Assembly (NCBI GenBank): GCA_003176075.1
Contig: PSRN01000235.1
Location: forward strand, 1-8,633
DNA length: 8,633 nucleotides
From: Bdellovibrio sp.
GTDB taxonomy: Bacteria; Bdellovibrionota; Bdellovibrionia; Bdellovibrionales; Bdellovibrionaceae
Direction: 5' to 3'
Below the pieces are notes generated by a model that saw only the letters and a list, made by a program, of their open reading frames with translations, was not told the DNA's origin and ran no database searches. This document shows positions 5,524 to 8,633 of this stretch, one piece after another; positions within the stretch are counted from its first letter, which is position 1; every line of letters starts with the position of its first letter. A program made the position numbers and the translations under genes.

Positions 5524-5949
5524 ATGGCAAAATCAAAAAAGAATCTGGAATTTACTTTTGAGCGGACGATTCCGGCTTTGCCGGAAGAAGTCTACGATGC
5601 GTGGTTGAATCCTGAGGTAAAGGGAAATCATTGGAACGTCGCCAAGAAACTTCTATTCAACCCGAAGGTGGATGGCCTCTACTACATCGGGGTAGAGGGC
5701 TTTCCACACTACGGTCGTTTCACCAAATTGAAACGGCCCTCGATAATCGAGCACACTTGGGTTTCGCCAAACACGATGGGGCTTGAGACGAACGTCACTG
5801 TGACGTTCAAAAAGCAAGGTGCTGGCGCTCTGATGACACTCGTTCATAGGGACTTGCCGAATACTGAGGAAGCCAAGGGGCACGAGGAAGGCTCGAACTA
5901 TTTTCTAGACATTTTCCCAGGCCAGTTCAAGGCGTCTCGGAAGAAGTGA
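5524..5949 (+). CDS. SRPBCC/AHSA1-like domain protein, copy 2
   Basis: This 141-residue protein is a paralogue of the product of 4085-4552. It keeps FERTIPALPEEVYDAWL (12-28), WNVAKK, PKVDGLYY, HYGRF, RPS, EHTWVSPNT.GLE, VTVTF, LMTLVH, LPNTEEAKGHEEGSNYFLDI in the same order and without gaps. Residues expected to line the cavity differ (for example GVEGFP in place of LLKGTA around 56-61), which suggests a changed ligand or a heterodimer. It ends with the same Arg-Lys-Lys tail as copy 1. It lies 21 bases after the hydrolase with a strong SD and almost certainly belongs to the same transcript. The role is the cytoplasmic binding or conversion of a small hydrophobic molecule, by family only. Confidence 0.88.
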   Translation: MAKSKKNLEFTFERTIPALPEEVYDAWLNPEVKGNHWNVAKKLLFNPKVDGLYYIGVEGFPHYGRFTKLKRPSIIEHTWVSPNTMGLETNVTVTFKKQGAGALMTLVHRDLPNTEEAKGHEEGSNYFLDIFPGQFKASRKK

Positions 5950-5954
5950 TTAAT

Positions 5955-6080
5955 ATGTGTCCAGTGTGTTTAGGAACAATTGTTGTGGCAAGCGCATCTT
6001 CGGGTGGCGGCCTATGGGTGTTTTCAAAACTTTTTAGGAGAATATGGAAATGGAACAAGGCAAAAAGAAATTTCCCATGA
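5955..6080 (+). CDS. Possible 41-residue CPVC-motif membrane peptide
   Basis: Five bases after the second SRPBCC gene an ATG opens a 41-codon frame. The peptide starts MCPVC, a Cys-x2-Cys motif, continues as a hydrophobic helix LGTIVVASASSGGGLWVF with a Gly-Gly-Gly kink, and ends strongly basic (KLFRRIWKWNKAKRNF). Small proteins starting with MCPVC and a Gly-rich membrane segment occur, as far as I recall, near ArsR/SRPBCC genes in other bacteria; I cannot check that here. The ribosome binding site is weak (AAGAAG, 8 bases before). An overlapping frame at 5980-6276 runs into the opposite gene and looks less protein-like. A role in redox or metal binding at the membrane would be speculation. 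Confidence 0.5.
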   Translation: MCPVCLGTIVVASASSGGGLWVFSKLFRRIWKWNKAKRNFP

Positions 6081-6199
6081 ATTCTCCGAGCATCTGAAAT
6101 TTCATTGCCATTGTCTGGCGCTTGCTAAGGCAACTGGCTTGACCTATCCAGCTTTGGCAGCAATGCAAAAGGAAATGTTCATCCCACCACTGCCTTTAC

Positions 6200-7849
6200 T
6201 TACCAAGGTGCGAACCAAGCTTCCAAAACGTCAAAAGTGTCTGGAGAGATTGGCGTCAATGAATAGCGGACTTTGACAGCTCCTGACTGCACCGGAATCT
6301 GCAATCTGCGCGCGTAGAAACCGCTCGCAAGAAACACCGAAGTCACTTCCATCGAACTTGGAAAGGACCCATTGTCGTTTCCCATGCTCTGCTGAAACGA
6401 GTCCGACCACAATACATTGTTGCCCGCATCCATTTCTTCGATCGCCACTTGCAACGTCCCCAAGGTGCCACCCCCGGGTCTGACGCGTGCACTAATGCCG
6501 TAGGCGTACATTTGATTGGCAACGAATTGGCCGATAGGAATTTCTTGGTAAATTTCTTGCCGAACCTGGGGGTAACCACATCGGCCGTCGCTGCCGGCCC
6601 CGCAGTTGGTTGCGACATAGCTGACTCCAACCTTGCCGTAAGCTTCATCGCGCGCGCTTTGAGACAGCAGCTGCGTCCAGTTGATCAAATTCCCGGCTGG
6701 GCTGGTTCCCGTTCGATGCCAGATTCCTGGAGAGGTGTTGGCATCGGAAAGGCCACCGCTGAAATTGGCGTAGTTGAGAAGATTGACGTTGGGAACCGGC
6801 CAAATTGGCAGGATCAAATCTGTCGCCGGCGCGACATCGGAATTGTCGTGACAATCAGTGATTACAAAATTCTCGCCCATATATGAGACGGTATCAGGCA
6901 ATGAACCACAACTGACGGTATCTTTTTTGGGCATTTGCGCCGACGGAGTCCAAACTTCCCATCGAGTCAATCCATACTCACGCGTAAAATAGAAGACTTC
7001 GATATGACCATTGAGCTGAAAATAGGAGGACGGCTCGAAGCCGTGAATGGTTTGCATGGCGTCCATGGGCTTGACCGGCCCCCCGTTGATCCCGCCAAAA
7101 TTGTACTGCGGCAACAGTTGATATTTTGTAATGGCGTCGGTTTGTCCAACGGATGAGCAAGTCCCTGGGAAGCCAAGTCCCGTTTGCTGCCAATATTGGC
7201 CCGCGATGGTCAGCATTGTCGTTCCTCCCACCAAGAAGTTTGCCGTGGGAAAAAAGCGCCAGCCGCCGCCGAGTTGGCAATTGGGGCCCCAAAATGTGGT
7301 GTTGTAACCACCCCCATCGCGGGTATTGGAAGCTGAAACCCAACCATCGCCGGCGACGTTGACCCGATAAACATCATATTGATCATTGCTGCGGAACCGA
7401 TGATCGTAAGTAGGACCAAACTGGCGGATGTCAGCCAGATAAATGGAGCCATCAGCCCCGCGGATCGGAAAGTTATTCCACTGGGAATTAAAGTTGTCTT
7501 TGTTGTAATATGGCAAGGGCTCACCGACCTGAATCTTTCGTATCATAGCGCTGGCTGGACAACCGCCGTACGGATCGTTGGTGAGGAGGTGATTTTGCGA
7601 ATCGATGCAAACACTCTTAACCAGCCAAGTGAGGGGGTCTGTCTTGTCCAAATTTGAAACGCTGGGACCTTTGGGCACAGGCGGGGGTGTGGGAGTAGGC
7701 GTGGGGGACGGAGTGGGAGTGGGCGTGGCGCTTCCGGTGGGTGGCGAATTGGAAGAACCGACAACGCTGGATCCGCACCCGGAGAGGATGAATTTCGAGC
7801 TGAGAATCAATATTAGAAGTCGTACCCCTCGCACTTGCTCCCCCGTCAT
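6200..7849 (-). CDS. PT-linker surface lipoprotein with beta-rich, carbohydrate-binding-like C-terminus
   Basis: The 549-residue product has a lipoprotein signal: VRGVRLLILILSSKFILSGC, with lipobox LSGC and lipidated Cys25. A stalk of Pro/Thr/Ser repeats follows (about 36-60), then a Gly/Asn/Trp/Tyr-rich region (70-350) with eight further cysteines across the protein that could form disulfides. The last part (about 355-549) starts NLLNYANFSGG and contains YQEIPIG, MYAYGISARVRP and LQIPVQSGAVKVRYS. This resembles jelly-roll carbohydrate-binding modules, whose first strand often reads N-L-x-N-x-x-F. No catalytic motif is recognised. The protein probably sits on the outer membrane and binds a polymer or another cell. 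ATG 7849 has its SD-like AGAGG directly abutting it, and GTG 7834 with GGGGAG four bases before it is an equally good start. Function unknown. Confidence 0.82.
   Translation of the reverse strand: MTGEQVRGVRLLILILSSKFILSGCGSSVVGSSNSPPTGSATPTPTPSPTPTPTPPPVPKGPSVSNLDKTDPLTWLVKSVCIDSQNHLLTNDPYGGCPASAMIRKIQVGEPLPYYNKDNFNSQWNNFPIRGADGSIYLADIRQFGPTYDHRFRSNDQYDVYRVNVAGDGWVSASNTRDGGGYNTTFWGPNCQLGGGWRFFPTANFLVGGTTMLTIAGQYWQQTGLGFPGTCSSVGQTDAITKYQLLPQYNFGGINGGPVKPMDAMQTIHGFEPSSYFQLNGHIEVFYFTREYGLTRWEVWTPSAQMPKKDTVSCGSLPDTVSYMGENFVITDCHDNSDVAPATDLILPIWPVPNVNLLNYANFSGGLSDANTSPGIWHRTGTSPAGNLINWTQLLSQSARDEAYGKVGVSYVATNCGAGSDGRCGYPQVRQEIYQEIPIGQFVANQMYAYGISARVRPGGGTLGTLQVAIEEMDAGNNVLWSDSFQQSMGNDNGSFPSSMEVTSVFLASGFYARRLQIPVQSGAVKVRYSLTPISPDTFDVLEAWFAPW
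7676..7741 (-). repeat. Imperfect hexamer repeat encoding the Pro-Thr stalk
   Basis: On the minus strand CC-A/T-CNC-type hexamers encode alternating Pro and Thr/Ser (ATPTPTPSPTPTPTPPP). The units vary at third positions, so the tract is not a perfect slippage-prone repeat. It serves as an extended spacer between the lipid anchor and the folded part. Confidence 0.6.
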
Positions 7850-7990
7850 CCTCTACATCGGTGCAAGAGGCCTGCCCTGCAGTGGACAAAGGGCTTGGCG
7901 CCAGGAGCATTCGACTGCGGAGAGAATTCACAGCAGAACAATCTTTCGACAGCTTTCATAATCTAAGAATGAGTCATTCAGCCTGAGGAT

Positions 7991-8419
7991 CTATTTGGAA
8001 TCCTCGGGCTCCCCCCCATCTGATTTTCCCCCATCTGAATTTCCACCGTCTGACTTATCCCCCTCGTCGTCCACCACGATGTCGGTTCCATCATCTGAAA
8101 AGTCAGCTTGGGGCCCATAATAAGGGGTACCATTAGCTTGCCCTTCAGTCCCCTCGTCATCATTATCACCTCCATCATTATCATCTCCATTATTCGCACC
8201 CCCACCCTTATCACCGCCCCCATCATTCCCATCTTTATTGCCACCCCCATCATTTCCGTTCCCATTAATCCCGTCTTTATCACCCCCTTCTCCAAAAATT
8301 GCCATGCACATGGGGCTGCTGGCTTTGAACGAGCTTTCTGGGGCTGAAAACCGATGAGAAAGACGAGCGAACGTGTACTTTGAGCACAAGACCAATGTGA
8401 GTATTGTGAAAATCTTCAT
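7991..8419 (-). CDS. Small secreted Asp/Gly/Asn-rich repeat protein
   Basis: This 142-residue product has a signal peptide MKIFTILTLVLCSKYTFA (1-18). After about 25 ordinary residues the chain becomes almost wholly Gly, Asp, Asn and Lys (44-90, for example GGDKDGINGNGNDGGGNKDG). A short aromatic piece TPYYGPQADF follows, and the end has three SDGG(N/K/E) repeats (123-137). It is strongly acidic, and Asp/Asn/Gly alternation of the D-x-D-G kind can bind calcium, but no canonical EF-hand, dockerin or RTX nonamer is seen. ATG 8419 is chosen because TGGAG lies 7 bases before it and the signal peptide starts there; the frame is open to ATG 8452. No family is recognised. It lies upstream of the lipoprotein on the same strand, with a 141-base gap. 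Confidence 0.65.
   Translation of the reverse strand: MKIFTILTLVLCSKYTFARLSHRFSAPESSFKASSPMCMAIFGEGGDKDGINGNGNDGGGNKDGNDGGGDKGGGANNGDDNDGGDNDDEGTEGQANGTPYYGPQADFSDDGTDIVVDDEGDKSDGGNSDGGKSDGGEPEDSK
8013..8057 (-). repeat. Three tandem 15-bp units coding SDGG-x
   Basis: On the plus strand the units are CCCCCATCTGATTTT (8013-8027), CCCCCATCTGAATTT (8028-8042) and CCACCGTCTGACTTA (8043-8057). The first two differ at a single base, so they duplicated recently; the third is more diverged. Each encodes five residues, so copy changes keep the frame. Confidence 0.7.
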
Positions 8420-8452
8420 AACAAACTCCATTTCTGAAGATTGAGTTGCCAA

Positions 8453-8633
8453 TAAACCAAAGCATGTGGGGATAGGAAATTCAATGTGAATGCCGCACTA
8501 TTCTAGCGGATATGAATTCTCGATGACTCGGGGTCTTCTGACACTATTACCCCGACGAGGTCCTAAGCGGGTCTGCAAAAAAGATTTCCGGTTCAATTGA
8601 AGAGCCAAGAATCATCTTTCTTTCGAAATAAGG
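8453..8633. other. No gene seen; upstream region of the Asp/Gly-rich gene
   Basis: No open frame with a ribosome binding site is visible. One 7-bp inverted repeat (TCGGGGT at 8528-8534 and its complement at 8549-8555, loop of 14) is present without a following T-run on either strand. The promoter of the leftward gene at 8419 should be here, but no pair of -35 and -10 elements stands out. Confidence 0.35.

Noticed and set aside
5980..6276. Plus-strand frame of 98 codons after the second SRPBCC gene
   Set aside because: It starts at a TTG without an SD, runs 77 bases into the opposing lipoprotein gene, and has no recognisable feature. The CPVC frame at 5955 fits the operon better.
8108..8347. 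Plus-strand frame of 79 codons very rich in Ile, Thr and Pro, resembling a membrane protein
   Set aside because: It is the mirror of the Asp/Gly/Asn codons on the opposite strand (GAT reads as ATC). The minus-strand frame has a signal peptide and an SD, this one has neither.
8528..8555. 7-bp inverted repeat with a 14-base loop, considered as a terminator
   Set aside because: No T-run follows on either strand, the loop is long, and no gene ends nearby.

Overview
The window looks like an accessory stretch of a Gram-negative, double-membraned bacterium. Four of its proteins carry export signals, including one lipoprotein with a proline/threonine linker, and base composition is moderate. The gene style (PT-linked surface lipoprotein, ArsR/SRPBCC operon, Arg-rich Cys-motif accessory gene, truncated MFS gene) would fit a predatory or soil/freshwater lineage such as Bdellovibrionota or another former deltaproteobacterium. 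That placement is inference and weakly held; there is no rRNA or housekeeping gene to fix it.

Layout. At the left edge only the start codon and Shine-Dalgarno (SD) of a leftward gene are visible (position 3). About 380 bases without a convincing gene follow, holding three imperfect ~24-bp tandem units that resemble insertion-sequence end repeats. Next is a leftward gene (388-1917) for an exported 509-residue protein. Its C-terminal third has the beta-strand/His-Gly ... beta-strand/Ala-Cys pattern of CHAT/DUF4347-like clan CD cysteine peptidases. A leftward 3' fragment of an MFS transporter gene (2008-2307) is cut off where a rightward, probably mobile-element-derived block begins (2406-3238). 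That block has an Arg-rich four-cysteine protein and an unrecognised 114-residue protein, joined by an ATGA overlap. Decayed sequence and a possible 52-residue single-pass membrane peptide follow.

The centre (3720-6080) is a compact rightward operon: ArsR-type regulator, SRPBCC/AHSA1-like protein, exported alpha/beta hydrolase, a second SRPBCC protein paralogous to the first, and a possible 41-residue CPVC-motif membrane peptide. The first three genes overlap by ATGA. The promoter contains a perfect 22-bp palindrome between and over its -35 and -10 elements. The predicted transcript starts at or next to the ATG of the regulator, so the mRNA is probably leaderless. The simplest reading is a ligand-responsive, self-repressing operon: the regulator leaves the palindrome when its signal appears, the SRPBCC proteins bind or process a small hydrophobic molecule in the cytoplasm, and the hydrolase acts on a related ester or similar compound outside the inner membrane. 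The ligand cannot be read from the sequence.

The right part holds two leftward genes for surface or secreted proteins: a 549-residue lipoprotein with a PT-rich stalk and a beta-rich, carbohydrate-binding-like C-terminus, and a small secreted Asp/Gly/Asn-rich repeat protein. The last 180 bases show no gene. No tRNA, rRNA, CRISPR array or convincing intrinsic terminator was seen.
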